Shown: in pieces, positions 54,077 through 63,211 of the stretch
How the letters are laid out: the number at the start of each line of letters is the position of its first letter
Position numbering within the stretch: the first letter of the stretch is position 1
Assembly (NCBI GenBank): GCA_016722375.1
Contig: JADKJG010000011.1
Coordinates: 1 to 64,000 of the forward strand
Direction: 5' to 3'
Length of the DNA: 64,000 bases
From: Bacteroidota bacterium
GTDB taxonomy: Bacteria > Bacteroidota > Bacteroidia > Chitinophagales > LD1
Notes under the pieces: generated by a model
Databases searched by the model: none
What the model was told of the DNA's origin: nothing
Seen by the model: the letters and a program-made list of their open reading frames with translations, nothing else
Program-made: the position numbers and the translations under genes

Positions 54077-55045
54077 TTAATTTTTTAAAAAATCCATCGC
54101 TTTATTTACCATCTCCATCGAACCAATAAAAATCGCTGTGCGCTCGTGAATAGCTGTAGGTCGAATTTCAAGCAAACGCATTTTCCCGTCTGTAGCTTTT
54201 CCTCCTGCTTGCTCAACCAAAAATGACATAGGGATACATTCATACAGCAATCTTAATTTTCCTTTTGCCTCCCCTTTGTTGGCCGGATAAATAAAGATAC
54301 CTCCCTTTATTAAATTGCGATGTAGGTCGCCCACCATCGAACCAATGTAGCGCAAAGAATATGGTCGAGAAGTTGCCTTATCAACTTCTGTACAATGGGC
54401 TATAAAGCTCTTCACGCCTTCGTCAAACTTTGAAGCATTCCCTTGATTGATAGAATAGATCTTTCCGTTTGCCGGAATTTTCATGTTCGGATGGGAAAGA
54501 TAAAATCCTCCATCCTCCGTATTCAATGTAAAACCATTTACTCCGTTACCTACGGAAAGAACCAAGATAGTAGAACTGCCGTAAATCACATATCCTGCCG
54601 CCCTTGTATGAATTCCCTCTTGAAGAAAATCCCCTTCATTCACTTCGCCGATGGCGCTTAATCTTTCATTGACTGAGAAAATGGTCCCTATCGGTGCGCA
54701 AACATCAATATTCGAAGAGCCGTCCAACGGGTCAATGGCAACGGTGTATTTGCCTTTTTCATTTAAAGTAGCGATTCCTTCATTTTCTTCGGACAGATAA
54801 CCGGAGCAGGTTTCGCTGGCGGTGAGGTAATCCATCATGATTTTATTTGAAAGATCGTCGAGTTTTTGAACGGTTTCTCCCTGTACATTTGTATTACCTG
54901 TGGTACCTGTTATCCCGCTGATACCGGCATTGTTCACCAGACGGCTGATAATTTTACATCCCTCCGAAAGAGATACAATGAGTTTAGTCAAATCAAGAGG
55001 TGTGGAGGATTCGAGAAAAGTGGAGAGCGTAGTTCTAGGCTGCAT
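54077..55045 (-). CDS. fbp: Fructose-1,6-bisphosphatase, class I
   Basis: About 322 residues from ATG 55045 (a TTG nine bases upstream is also in frame). The metal-binding motif DPLDGSSNIDVCAPIGTIF (about 110-128) and the substrate region RYIGSMVGDLHRNLIKGGIF (about 230) with LRLLYECIPMSFLVEQAGG are clear. It performs the irreversible gluconeogenic step. It is transcribed away from the GNAT/aspartate kinase genes. Confidence 0.95.
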   Translation of the reverse strand: MQPRTTLSTFLESSTPLDLTKLIVSLSEGCKIISRLVNNAGISGITGTTGNTNVQGETVQKLDDLSNKIMMDYLTASETCSGYLSEENEGIATLNEKGKYTVAIDPLDGSSNIDVCAPIGTIFSVNERLSAIGEVNEGDFLQEGIHTRAAGYVIYGSSTILVLSVGNGVNGFTLNTEDGGFYLSHPNMKIPANGKIYSINQGNASKFDEGVKSFIAHCTEVDKATSRPYSLRYIGSMVGDLHRNLIKGGIFIYPANKGEAKGKLRLLYECIPMSFLVEQAGGKATDGKMRLLEIRPTAIHERTAIFIGSMEMVNKAMDFLKN

Positions 55046-55134
55046 ACCGGTCAAAAAATTTATAATTGCGAATATATCAATTGTCCGTTGTCTGCTACTT
55101 TAGAACTCTCCCTTTTATAATCTTTCTCAGCGTA

Positions 55135-55142
55135 TATATTTG
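55135..55142 (+). promoter_or_regulatory. Possible -7 element for the GNAT / aspartate kinase genes
   Basis: TATATTTG matches TAnnTTTG and lies 21 bases before the GNAT ATG. The upstream -33 box is not clear. Confidence 0.4.
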
Positions 55143-55163
55143 CCACTCTAATTTAAGGGGGAT

Positions 55164-55649
55164 ATGAGTTTTGTGATTCGGCAGGGTATAGAAAGGGATG
55201 TTCCGGGAATTTTAGCCTTAATCAAAGAATTAGCAACGTTTGAACACGCTCCTGACGCAGTTAAGAATACTGAAAAGATGCTTGCCGAGGATGGCTTTGG
55301 GACTAATTCCATTTATAAAGTCATTATTGCTGAAGATTTGAAATCTAATGCGGTAATTGGTATGGCACTTTATTATATGGCTTACTCTACCTGGAAAGGC
55401 CGCATTTATTATCTCGATGACCTAATTGTAACGGAATCCTCACGGGGTTATGGTGTTGGCCGTCAACTGATGGATGCATTCTTGAAGGAAGCAAGGCAAG
55501 CAAAGGTTAATCAGGTTCGATGGCAGGTCTTAGACTGGAATATACCGGCCATTGAATTCTATAAGAAAATGAGAGTAGAGTTGGATTCTGAGTGGATCAA
55601 CTGTAAAATGACTCATGAGCAAATCACTCGATATCTTGAAAAACCATAG
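55164..55649 (+). CDS. GNAT-family N-acetyltransferase
   Basis: 161 residues. The acetyl-CoA site appears as YYLDDLIVTESSRGYGVGRQLMDAFLKEA (about 84-112), with the Q/R-x-x-G-x-G/A loop RGYGVG. The end, VRWQVLDWNIPAIEFYKKMRVELDSEW, resembles spermidine/thialysine-type acetyltransferases (SSAT-like), as does the early ALIKELATFEHAPDAVKNTE. The amine substrate is not certain. It precedes the aspartate kinase gene by 21 bases. Confidence 0.88.
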   Translation: MSFVIRQGIERDVPGILALIKELATFEHAPDAVKNTEKMLAEDGFGTNSIYKVIIAEDLKSNAVIGMALYYMAYSTWKGRIYYLDDLIVTESSRGYGVGRQLMDAFLKEARQAKVNQVRWQVLDWNIPAIEFYKKMRVELDSEWINCKMTHEQITRYLEKP

Positions 55650-55670
55650 AACCACCTAATCAAAACACCA

Positions 55671-56936
55671 ATGAATATTTACAAATTCGGGGGAGCCTCG
55701 GTCAAAGATGCTGGGGCCGTAAAAAATGTTATTAGCATTCTGAAAGAAAATAACAGTAAGGAAAAGGTAGTGGTTATTTCTGCTATGGGAAAAACTACGA
55801 ATGAATTAGAGTCTGTTGTGGATTTGTATTATGCCGGGAAGGCGGAATGGGATAAAGCGCTGGATGGTGTTTATGAAAAACATTTGACCATTATCATGAG
55901 TCTTTATGATGGGAATGTAAATTCCAAAGTGGTTGTAGATGTAAAGAAGCTGATTGAATCTGTTCGAAGGTTTCTAAATAGAAACACTTCACGCAACTAT
56001 AATTATATCTACGATCAGGTGGTTTCTGTCGGCGAATATATTTCTACGACTGTAGCAAGCGACTACGCCAATTCCGTAGGATTGAAAAACACGCTGTTGG
56101 ATGTCAAGGAAGTATTGTTTACCGACAATGCTTATACGGAAGGGAAAGTGGATTTTGAGAAAACGGAAACTGCTATAAAAACAAAAATTGCGGATTTAAT
56201 AAAAACCGGTTTTGTCATCACCCAGGGATTTGTGGGTAGCACCCCAGAAGGATTCTTCACAACACTGGGGCGCGAAGGCTCGGATTATACTGCCTCTATC
56301 TTTGCCTATTCACTCGATGCCGAACGGATGACCGTTTGGAAAGATGTAGAGGGTATTATGAATGCGGACCCTAAGGAATTTCCCAACACAGAATTATTGA
56401 GCGAGATTACTTACCATGAAGCTATTGAGATGACTTACTATGGTGCCAGTGTGATTCACCCCAAAACCATCAAGCCCATACAGAATAAAAATATTCCTCT
56501 GGAGGTTCGTTCCTTTGTGAATTATAATAAGAGGGGTACGATCATATCGGCTAATGCCAACGTCAATTTTCTACCACCCCTGATTATCCGAAAGGCGGAT
56601 CAAATACTACTTTCCTTTTCTGCTAAGGATTTTTCATTCATTGCAGAAGAACACCTCAGTAAAGTGTTCTCTACCTTTGCTCAAAATCGCTTGCGTATTA
56701 ATCTGATGCAAAATGCGGCCATAAGTTTTTCTATCGCCGTAGATTATATATCCGAAAAGGTAGAGAATGTTATCTCAGAACTTCAGGAAGACTTTTCTAT
56801 TTCTCGCAACGACAAGCTCACCTTGCTCACCATCCGACACTACAATCAGGGTATTATTGACCGGATGACCCGCGACAAGGATATTTTGCTTCGGCAGGTT
56901 TCACGTACAACTATTCAGGTTTTGATGCGGGAGTAA
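55671..56936 (+). CDS. Monofunctional aspartate kinase
   Basis: Phosphorylates aspartate, the first step to lysine, threonine and methionine. 421 residues. N-terminal YKFGGASVKDAGAVKNV (about 3-20), VVISAMGKTTNEL, the FTTLGREGSDYTASIFAY segment (about 199-216), and VWKDVEGIMNADPKEFP (about 222-238) are all typical. After that a C-terminal half of about 160 residues carries two ACT-like regulatory segments (LSFSAKDFSFIAEEHLSKVFSTF; IAVDYISEKVENVISELQ). Feedback control is expected, but by which amino acid cannot be said. Alone behind the GNAT gene. Confidence 0.92.
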   Translation: MNIYKFGGASVKDAGAVKNVISILKENNSKEKVVVISAMGKTTNELESVVDLYYAGKAEWDKALDGVYEKHLTIIMSLYDGNVNSKVVVDVKKLIESVRRFLNRNTSRNYNYIYDQVVSVGEYISTTVASDYANSVGLKNTLLDVKEVLFTDNAYTEGKVDFEKTETAIKTKIADLIKTGFVITQGFVGSTPEGFFTTLGREGSDYTASIFAYSLDAERMTVWKDVEGIMNADPKEFPNTELLSEITYHEAIEMTYYGASVIHPKTIKPIQNKNIPLEVRSFVNYNKRGTIISANANVNFLPPLIIRKADQILLSFSAKDFSFIAEEHLSKVFSTFAQNRLRINLMQNAAISFSIAVDYISEKVENVISELQEDFSISRNDKLTLLTIRHYNQGIIDRMTRDKDILLRQVSRTTIQVLMRE

Positions 56937-56966
56937 TTAGGCTTATTCCATAGGAAGAAACACAAA

Positions 56967-57650
56967 TCACCTTATCCAAAAAATCTTCATCGAACTCCAG
57001 TTTCCTGGCTCATGCTTCTCATTCATATAGCGAGCATACATAGCTACCTTTTTCCCCTCATCTGCCGCATCAAAAAAGATGTCCGTGTACATTTTGCTTA
57101 GCATCAGCCGAAAGCGACATTCGGAAGGGCCGCCTTGATGCTCCCCTATGTCATAAACTATATGGATGAACTCTACATCTTTTGGTTTCCCGGTCTTTTT
57201 GACTCCTGCTCTCGGGCGAGCATAAGGAGGCTTCACCCGAACCCTTACTTGAAAATTCTCTATGTATTTAATCGTTAGTTCCGGAATTTGATAGGGTGGT
57301 GGTATAAACGTACGGGGTTTGGGTATTAATTTGAATCCAGCCGTCATCCGATCTATATCGGTCATTTTCAGATTCCCTGCGATCCAAGTTTTAATGAAAT
57401 CGCGCAACAACTTCACAAACTCTTTCTTTATCTCGTTCTTCCTTTTAACGTCATTATGTGTGCAGTGATGTTTGCCAAAAGTCTTTATTCGATATTCTTT
57501 CCATGATTTTTGAAGGGCTACCAGTTTTTCAACTTCTTCATCTGGTATTTGCCAATTACGCGTGCGACCAATCAATCTGTAAAGCACGGCACTCTGAAAT
57601 TTGTCAAATTCAGGATCGCTGGTAGGTATAGTATAATTGAACTTATTCAC
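56967..57650 (-). CDS. Orphan Bacteroidota protein, helical N-terminal and beta C-terminal domain
   Basis: 227 residues, no signal peptide. The N-terminal half (about 1-110) is helical with conserved-looking W and charged blocks (IPDEEVEKLVALQKSWKEY; THNDVKRKNEIKKEFVKLLRDFIKTWIAGN; MTDIDRMTAGF). The second half (about 115-227) is beta-rich with VEFIHIVYDIGEHQGGPSECRF, FFDAADEGKKVAMYARYMNEKHEPGNWSS, an Ig/FnIII-like pattern. I believe it belongs to a broad Bacteroidota family of unknown function; the layout (helix bundle plus sandwich) parallels the genes at 25.1-25.8 kb and 47.3 kb. No palindrome array was found upstream here. Confidence 0.6.
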   Translation of the reverse strand: MNKFNYTIPTSDPEFDKFQSAVLYRLIGRTRNWQIPDEEVEKLVALQKSWKEYRIKTFGKHHCTHNDVKRKNEIKKEFVKLLRDFIKTWIAGNLKMTDIDRMTAGFKLIPKPRTFIPPPYQIPELTIKYIENFQVRVRVKPPYARPRAGVKKTGKPKDVEFIHIVYDIGEHQGGPSECRFRLMLSKMYTDIFFDAADEGKKVAMYARYMNEKHEPGNWSSMKIFWIR

Positions 57651-57848
57651 TGAAAGGCAATTTTAGGATGTTTCTGTCTAAATTACAAGCCCACTAACAA
57701 TCTCAGGCAAACAGGTGCAGCAGGAAGTATACAATACATCATACGGATAATGCATTCGTAGGACGTAATAAGTGTAGTAATTTTTACTTGACACACTTTA
57801 TTGAATAGAATCTCTATATCATAACGCGGTTGCTAGCTGTTGGCGGCT

Positions 57849-57899
57849 GGGATAGAGGCGACATCCCTGCCCGACTTGAAGCAGTCAGGCGGGCTTTTT
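57849..57899 (+). other. Structured intergenic element: two hairpins and a T-run
   Basis: GGGAT-agaggcgac-ATCCC (57849-57867) is followed directly by a second hairpin: GCCCG pairs CGGGC and ACT pairs AGT (57869-57894), with a four-base bulge, then TTTTT. On the plus strand this looks like an intrinsic terminator, but no plus-strand gene ends here. It lies 64 bases beyond the stop of the minus-strand SIR2-like gene and is GC-rich against an AT-rich surround. The rest of the gap 57651-57962 shows no gene. Confidence 0.5.
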
Positions 57900-57962
57900 G
57901 TTCCTTTAAAAATTTATAGAGCAAAAAAAGATATAGCTTAGAGCCAATAAGCCACCAAATAA

Positions 57963-59075
57963 TTAAAAAGTAGTAGCCTGAATCGGGATATAGAATTCGT
58001 CGTCTAGCTTTTCGCTTTTCATCACAATCTGGTGCACATTGATGGGGTTTTTGCCCGTGCCACCCAGCTGTTTGATTTTCTCCGGCCCATAGAGGGCACA
58101 AAAGCGGTCGGTGATAGATTGAATATCGTCAGCCGGTGCTTGAATATAAACCTCCTTTAAGCTTATCAGCCGCAACAGAAACTCCCGATCCACCTTCCGG
58201 TTGAAAGTAGGGAAGGAGTATCCAACGACTACCAGAATTTCGCTGTTGTAAATCTTGTAGAGCGTATAATTCTTCATCTTCTTGATAAACGTGTTCGTTT
58301 CCCAAGAAAACAGTAGAGAGGAAGTAGAGGCTGGTTTCCGGTCTGTGAGGTAGAAATAATTCAGTACTGCTTCGGTCAGGCGGTTGAGCCAGTTTTGCTC
58401 GGGCGAATTGTCTTTTTCGTCTTTCATCTGAAACTGAACCGGCAGCGAGCGAAAGGTCATTTCGTCCGGCTGAAAGCCCGAAACGGTGCCGTTCAATTTG
58501 ATGATACTGAACTTGTTTAGAATTTCGCGGTCGAGGTCCACCATCTCCATGCGGGGGTGGTGATTGAGCAGTTCCTGATTTTCAAGCAAGGAGTTTTTGC
58601 TGAAAAAGGCAGAGGCCGAAAGTTCTAATTGAAAATCATAGTTCCAGGAAAGGAGCAGCAGGTCAGTGGGTAATTTCAGTTTGGTGGGGTCGTTGTCCTT
58701 TTCAAAAATGGTGGAAAGAAAGAGGTCATAGCGTTTATCCACCTTGTTGGTTACTTGATGGAATATCAGGTAGGCCGACACCAGGGCTTTGGCCCTTAGC
58801 AGTTTGTCTTCTTGATGAGTGAGATAGAGCTTTCGGGCATAAATGTCCACGTTCTGATGTGCGGCTATTTCGCCATAAAGAATTTCCGCATCGCGGATAA
58901 AATCATCCTGAATCAAACTGAACGCTCGCTTCTCTGTTACCTCTGTGTTGGCATGCATTTTCCCTTTTGCTGCTTTTATTTCGTCAATAAAAATGCGCAG
59001 CCCGGCATTGAAGGTGGCTAAAGTAGGAACTGATAAGGCGCTGGCACCGGCACCCAGAATGTAGGTTACTTTCAT
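57963..59075 (-). CDS. SIR2-like protein with altered catalytic motif
   Basis: 370 residues. Rossmann start MKVTYILGAGASALS (GAGAS loop), the SWNYD motif (Asn145, Asp147) and VVVGYSFPTFNRKVD (about 282-296) are the diagnostic elements of the SIR2-like NADase/deacetylase superfamily, in particular the large stand-alone bacterial group. The normal K-x-H-G catalytic histidine is Asn195 here (KLNGTVSG), so NAD hydrolysis may be impaired or changed. Many SIR2-like proteins deplete NAD in anti-phage defence, but nothing else in the window supports a defence island. It starts one base after the stop of a C1-family peptidase gene, with which it is clearly co-expressed. Confidence 0.8.
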   Translation of the reverse strand: MKVTYILGAGASALSVPTLATFNAGLRIFIDEIKAAKGKMHANTEVTEKRAFSLIQDDFIRDAEILYGEIAAHQNVDIYARKLYLTHQEDKLLRAKALVSAYLIFHQVTNKVDKRYDLFLSTIFEKDNDPTKLKLPTDLLLLSWNYDFQLELSASAFFSKNSLLENQELLNHHPRMEMVDLDREILNKFSIIKLNGTVSGFQPDEMTFRSLPVQFQMKDEKDNSPEQNWLNRLTEAVLNYFYLTDRKPASTSSLLFSWETNTFIKKMKNYTLYKIYNSEILVVVGYSFPTFNRKVDREFLLRLISLKEVYIQAPADDIQSITDRFCALYGPEKIKQLGGTGKNPINVHQIVMKSEKLDDEFYIPIQATTF

Positions 59076-59076
59076 C

Positions 59077-60252
59077 CTAAAGTTTTATGCCCATTTTGCT
59101 TGCAATATCTTTGGGTATGGCGTTCTTGTTTACCATAATAGAAGTTGTTTTGAACATGAAGTATGGTGCCGAACAATAGAAATAGCCCCCCAGGTCATTT
59201 CTATCCGTTCCCCATGAATTCTTCACCAGATAATAATCATGGCCATCCTGATCTTTTGCCATGCCCACCATTTGCATTCCGTGATCGTCGGTCGTAGTCA
59301 GGTTATCGAAAGCTTCTTGGCGCATTTGTTGTGTAATGACTTTCTCCTTATCCGGTTTGGTGAACATGGAATCTTTCTCGGCTTGCGTCATATCATCATA
59401 GTTCTTCTCCGGAACAATAGCCAGACCGTTTTTAAAGTTAAATCCCTTTTCGCTCACATCGCTAGCCCATTCAATAGAATAATTGTTGGTCAGCGCATTG
59501 TCTGCAATTCGTTTCAAATCTTCTAAAGGTACATTATATATAGGGCTATTGGACCAGTTGTCTGATACTTCCATAATAAACTCTGTATAGAACGGATGAT
59601 GGGTGAAGGAAGTGATCTCGACATAGTCATCTGCATTGATGCCGAGATATTTGGCGAAAGAAAGTGGGGTATATGTTTTGCCCTCGTAGGTAAATATATC
59701 TGGCGCAGCACCCATGTAACCATTCAACGCACCTAGAAAAGCGGCTTTCCAATTGGGATTAAGTTTTCCATCGGGCAGTTTCACCATAGCATCCAGCATG
59801 GCTTTTAGAACCCGGTCAATTTCGCCATGTTCCGGTTTGGTTTGGCCGGCAGGCATCCCACTATAAACTTCCTGTGGCACAATGCCATATTCCCGAACGG
59901 TGTTTATCACATCGTGCGGTTCTCCTCCGGCACTAAAGTTGGTGGTTCCCTGATAGCGTAGAAAACTGATGGCTTTTTGGATATAGGTATTGCGCACTAC
60001 GAACATTTCGCTCAGGTCTATATTTATCTTCTTATTTCTCATCACTTCAGATTCGAGAAAAGACTGTGTTGAATAGCTCCAGCAAGTACCTGATTTGTAC
60101 TGGTTTTTCACATCGGTACATCCAACAGTCTTCTTCATGGTAAAAGTATAGCCCCCATCTTTTTTATTCGTGTTGATGGTGGGTTGTGCGTTTATTGCAG
60201 CGGTCCAAACTAGGGTGCAAATATATAGGATAGTGATTTTGTTGATTTTCAT
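59077..60252 (-). CDS. Secreted C1-family cysteine peptidase (aminopeptidase C-like)
   Basis: 391 residues. A signal peptide (MKINKITILYICTLVWTAAINA) is followed by the papain-like fold: Cys57 in QYKSGTCWSYS, oxyanion-hole Gln51, His in DDHGMQMVGMA (about 322) and Asn in LVKNSWGTD (about 346). The GEPHDVINTVREYGIVPQEVY segment is typical of bleomycin-hydrolase/PepC relatives of Bacteroidota, which are exported unlike the cytoplasmic PepC. Probably an aminopeptidase in the periplasm or outside. The SIR2-like gene follows with a single base between stop and start, an unusual pairing. Confidence 0.9.
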   Translation of the reverse strand: MKINKITILYICTLVWTAAINAQPTINTNKKDGGYTFTMKKTVGCTDVKNQYKSGTCWSYSTQSFLESEVMRNKKINIDLSEMFVVRNTYIQKAISFLRYQGTTNFSAGGEPHDVINTVREYGIVPQEVYSGMPAGQTKPEHGEIDRVLKAMLDAMVKLPDGKLNPNWKAAFLGALNGYMGAAPDIFTYEGKTYTPLSFAKYLGINADDYVEITSFTHHPFYTEFIMEVSDNWSNSPIYNVPLEDLKRIADNALTNNYSIEWASDVSEKGFNFKNGLAIVPEKNYDDMTQAEKDSMFTKPDKEKVITQQMRQEAFDNLTTTDDHGMQMVGMAKDQDGHDYYLVKNSWGTDRNDLGGYFYCSAPYFMFKTTSIMVNKNAIPKDIASKMGIKL

Positions 60253-60425
60253 TTTTTTAATTTGAACCGCGAATCTAATTTATTGAATTATATCGGGCAA
60301 TTAATGCGTTTTGAATTTGCAGCGATTCGGAGTTCAAAAAATAATTTGCATTTATAAACGTTGTTAAATAGAATGCGGTTGTGATACCCACTCACTATAT
60401 TTATTTTGCCCGCGTTTAATACGAT

Positions 60426-61061
60426 ATGACTAAATTTCTTCCAATATTTCCTCTAGGTACAGTGGTCTATCCAGGCCAAGAGTTGAATCTACATATTTTT
60501 GAGCCTCGCTACAAGCAACTGATAAAAGAATGTAGCGAGGAAAATAAAACCTTCGGTATTCCGTCTGTTTTTAAAGAGTCACTAAATGAGTATGGGACGG
60601 AGATGGAACTGACAGAAATATTTAAGGTTTATCCAAATGGAGAAATGGATATACGCGCAAGAGGGTTGATGGCATTTCGCATTGTGGAGGTGTTGCGTGA
60701 AGTACCCGATAAACTTTATTCTGCTGCTGTGGTGTTTGAGATTGAGAATAAACTGCCAGATACGGCTGTTCTTAACCCAACTCTAGTGGATTTATTAGAG
60801 CAATTGCACAAATTGCTTGGAGCCGGTTTTGATTTGTATAAGAGATTCAAGAACCCTACTTCGTATGACGTGGTTCATTATATCGCTTTGTCCGAAGAAG
60901 ATAAATACAGATTGCTGACTGCGCCTTCGGAAATTGGCAGGCAATGGTTTATGATTAAGCATTTGCAGAAATTAATACCTTCGGTTGAAGAAACGGAGCG
61001 AGTGAAAAGCAAAATATTGTTGAATGGGCATTTCCGCCGTGAAATACCACCTGCATTTTGA
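60426..61061 (+). CDS. LON substrate-binding-domain protein
   Basis: 211 residues matching the N-terminal (substrate-binding) domain of Lon without the ATPase: LPIFPLGTVVYPGQELNLHIFEPRYKQLI (about 4-33), DIRARGLMAFRIVEVL (about 76), and a helical C-terminal half. Stand-alone LON-domain proteins are common, and their role (possibly protein quality control) is unknown. It is divergently oriented to the C1 peptidase. Confidence 0.88.
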   Translation: MTKFLPIFPLGTVVYPGQELNLHIFEPRYKQLIKECSEENKTFGIPSVFKESLNEYGTEMELTEIFKVYPNGEMDIRARGLMAFRIVEVLREVPDKLYSAAVVFEIENKLPDTAVLNPTLVDLLEQLHKLLGAGFDLYKRFKNPTSYDVVHYIALSEEDKYRLLTAPSEIGRQWFMIKHLQKLIPSVEETERVKSKILLNGHFRREIPPAF

Positions 61062-61119
61062 ACCTTTTTACTAATATATTCGTTATATTTATAAGCGCTA
61101 GGGTTGGGGCGCTTCAAAC

Positions 61120-61581
61120 ATGGATAACATAATTTCATCTTTAGCTATATTTTTCGGCTCCATCGTTAAATTTTCAATGGGGACTTTCGCTGCTATTGCC
61201 GCTAACTTAGGTATTAGCGGCTCACTGGCCAACGTGATGGGTGGGATAATTGGCATTGTATTGTTTACTTATCTCGGAGGATTTTTGCAAGATTATGTTG
61301 TTCAAAAATATCCGGAGCGTTTTGGAAAGAAGTTTACTGCTACGAATCGTTTTCTGGTTCGCGTTAAAAGGAGATTTGGTTTAAACGGAATTGCGGTTTT
61401 GACTCCTATTGCGCTCTCTATTCCCGTGGGTGTCATGTTTGCATTGACTTTTACTCATGACAAGAAGAAGATTCTTGTTTCGATGATTGTTTCTCTGCTC
61501 TTTTGGGCAGCGGTCTTATTTCTCCCCTATTTCCTTTTCCACATCAATGTGGCTCAAATCCTAAAGGATTTATTCCAGTAA
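61120..61581 (+). CDS. Small membrane protein of unknown function
   Basis: 153 residues with about four membrane helices. The second half (RFGLNGIAVLTPIALSIPVGVMFALTFTHDKKKILVSM) has the pattern G-x-x-x-P-x-x-x-P-x-G before a hydrophobic stretch, reminiscent of the small multidrug export/YqaA-like families, but similarity is weak. It follows the LON-domain gene by 58 bases in the same direction. Confidence 0.6.
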   Translation: MDNIISSLAIFFGSIVKFSMGTFAAIAANLGISGSLANVMGGIIGIVLFTYLGGFLQDYVVQKYPERFGKKFTATNRFLVRVKRRFGLNGIAVLTPIALSIPVGVMFALTFTHDKKKILVSMIVSLLFWAAVLFLPYFLFHINVAQILKDLFQ

Positions 61582-61598
61582 TTGCCGGTTAATCGCTT

Positions 61599-62372
61599 TT
61601 AATACCTAAGGACAAAATGCTCCTTAGCTATTTTCTCTTTTTTAAAGAAACAGATGCCGAATTGAAAAACATCTACTGTTAGTCGGATGTCTTCGTGTTG
61701 TTTAATGCTTTCCCAAGCTGCGTTCATTTCTGGACTATAGTGGATATCATCAAAAATAAAAACTGAAAGTTCATGGTGTCTAGACAAACATTGTTCAAAA
61801 TAGCTCTGTGTCGCTGGTTGAGTATGATTTCCATCGAAAAGCACTAGATCAAGCTGCTGTGTTTTTTCAATAAACCTGGGTAGTGTCTCTTCAAAATTCC
61901 CTTCAATAAACTCTATATTCTTAACTCCCAGTTGAGAATGATTGCGACTGGCTATCGTTAATAAATTTGGAGCACCTTCTAACGAAACCAACATAGCGTC
62001 TGGCCTAGCTAACTTTAAATAGGCAGAGCTGATTCCTATGGAGGTGCCAAGCTCCAACATGGTTTTGGGTTTAAAATACGAGGCCAATCTGTAAAGCAGA
62101 AGCCCATATTTCTCTTTTACTGCGACCTTTCTTTCTATATCCGCAACCTTTCTGAGTGAGGAAGTCTTGGTTCCAAAGTCTATTACCGCTATTTCTTCAT
62201 CGCTATCCGAAAGACTTCTACGCAAAGTCCGCAGTCCCTCTAACTGCTCGGGATATTCTCCTTCTAAGATCTGCTGATAGAACTGGTAAACGAAAGGAGA
62301 ATGCAGGTAGTATTTTGTTTTAGCTTTCCATTGATATTCCACAAAGGACTTTAGCCGATAAAATTCGTTCAT
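61599..62372 (-). CDS. Class I SAM-dependent methyltransferase
   Basis: 257 residues. The SAM-binding core MLELGTSIGISSAYL (about 98-112), acidic residue in LVSLEGAPNL, DLVLFDGNH (about 170-178) and FIFDDIHYS (about 200) resemble O-methyltransferases of the catechol/caffeoyl-CoA type that act on small molecules, including the metal-binding D...DD set. The N-terminal 60 residues (FVEYQWKAKTKYYLHSPFVYQFYQQIL) are a Bacteroidota-specific extension. Substrate unknown. Divergent from the next outer-membrane protein gene. Confidence 0.82.
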   Translation of the reverse strand: MNEFYRLKSFVEYQWKAKTKYYLHSPFVYQFYQQILEGEYPEQLEGLRTLRRSLSDSDEEIAVIDFGTKTSSLRKVADIERKVAVKEKYGLLLYRLASYFKPKTMLELGTSIGISSAYLKLARPDAMLVSLEGAPNLLTIASRNHSQLGVKNIEFIEGNFEETLPRFIEKTQQLDLVLFDGNHTQPATQSYFEQCLSRHHELSVFIFDDIHYSPEMNAAWESIKQHEDIRLTVDVFQFGICFFKKEKIAKEHFVLRY

Positions 62373-62412
62373 TAAATGTTTAGTAATTTAGAGGACGCAT
62401 CGAGGCTAAAAT

Positions 62413-63210
62413 ATGAATAAGTTCATTTTGCATTTTCTTTTTTTGATGACACCCATTTATCTCTTTGCTCAAAAGGGTTTTCATTTGGGTATATCCGGAA
62501 CGTTTAATAGTACTTGGATACTTGACCAGAACAATATTGGTACTCTTCGTAATTTTAAAGACCCCGCTGTTCGAGTTTCAGAAATGGCTTACAAAAATAC
62601 CTGGGGAGGGAACGCGGGATTAGTGTTGGGTTATAATTTTGATAATCATTGGGGGATACAAACCGAGATTCAATATAATTTCACGGGACAGTTGTATCGG
62701 GATAGTTTCATGGGGCCGGTCACTATTCCCGAAGGAACATTTGGTAAAGGAAGCGGCCGGGTTGACGTGCAACGCGATATTTATTTGCAATACATTCAGA
62801 TACCACTATTTGCAAAGTATATCAGTAAAGGGAAAGTGGTGAAATTCTTTTTTGCGTTAGGGCCACAAATTGGATTCAGAACGGCTGCCTCAGAAGAAGT
62901 ACGTATTGCGGGCTATGTTTACCTTCCTGACTCTCTAGCTTTCACTGCCAAACAGAAGTTTAAAGCTATGGATGTTGGAGCTGCCTTGCAAACAGGAGTC
63001 GAAATTTATCCTCTTAAATTTCTGTATGTCAATATCGGTATCTCTACTTATTATGGGTTTACAGATATTAATGGAAAAATCCTAAAAAACCCTGCATGGT
63101 ATCAAGAGAAAGTATACCATGCCAGCCATAATTTCCGTGCCGGGCTGATGGTGGGACTACATTACATTATTACTAAGAACAAAAGAGCGTTTTCACACTC
63201 TTCTAAATAG
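62413..63210 (+). CDS. Outer-membrane beta-barrel protein
   Basis: 265 residues with a signal peptide (about 1-19, LFLMTPIYLFAQ) and the alternating pattern of an OmpW/PF13568-like barrel: FHLGISGTFNSTWILDQ, GLVLGYNFDNHWGIQTEIQYNF, YIQIPLFAKYI, FFFALGPQIGFR, LYVNIGISTYYGFTDI and the terminal LMVGLHYIIT. The final KNKRAFSHSSK extends past the last strand. Porin-like or adhesin; no specific function can be named. Confidence 0.83.
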   Translation: MNKFILHFLFLMTPIYLFAQKGFHLGISGTFNSTWILDQNNIGTLRNFKDPAVRVSEMAYKNTWGGNAGLVLGYNFDNHWGIQTEIQYNFTGQLYRDSFMGPVTIPEGTFGKGSGRVDVQRDIYLQYIQIPLFAKYISKGKVVKFFFALGPQIGFRTAASEEVRIAGYVYLPDSLAFTAKQKFKAMDVGAALQTGVEIYPLKFLYVNIGISTYYGFTDINGKILKNPAWYQEKVYHASHNFRAGLMVGLHYIITKNKRAFSHSSK

Positions 63211-63211
63211 C

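Noticed and set aside
57963..60252. Anti-phage defence island
   Set aside because: Only one SIR2-like gene with a changed catalytic residue is present; neighbours are a peptidase and housekeeping genes, so a defence island claim is not supported.
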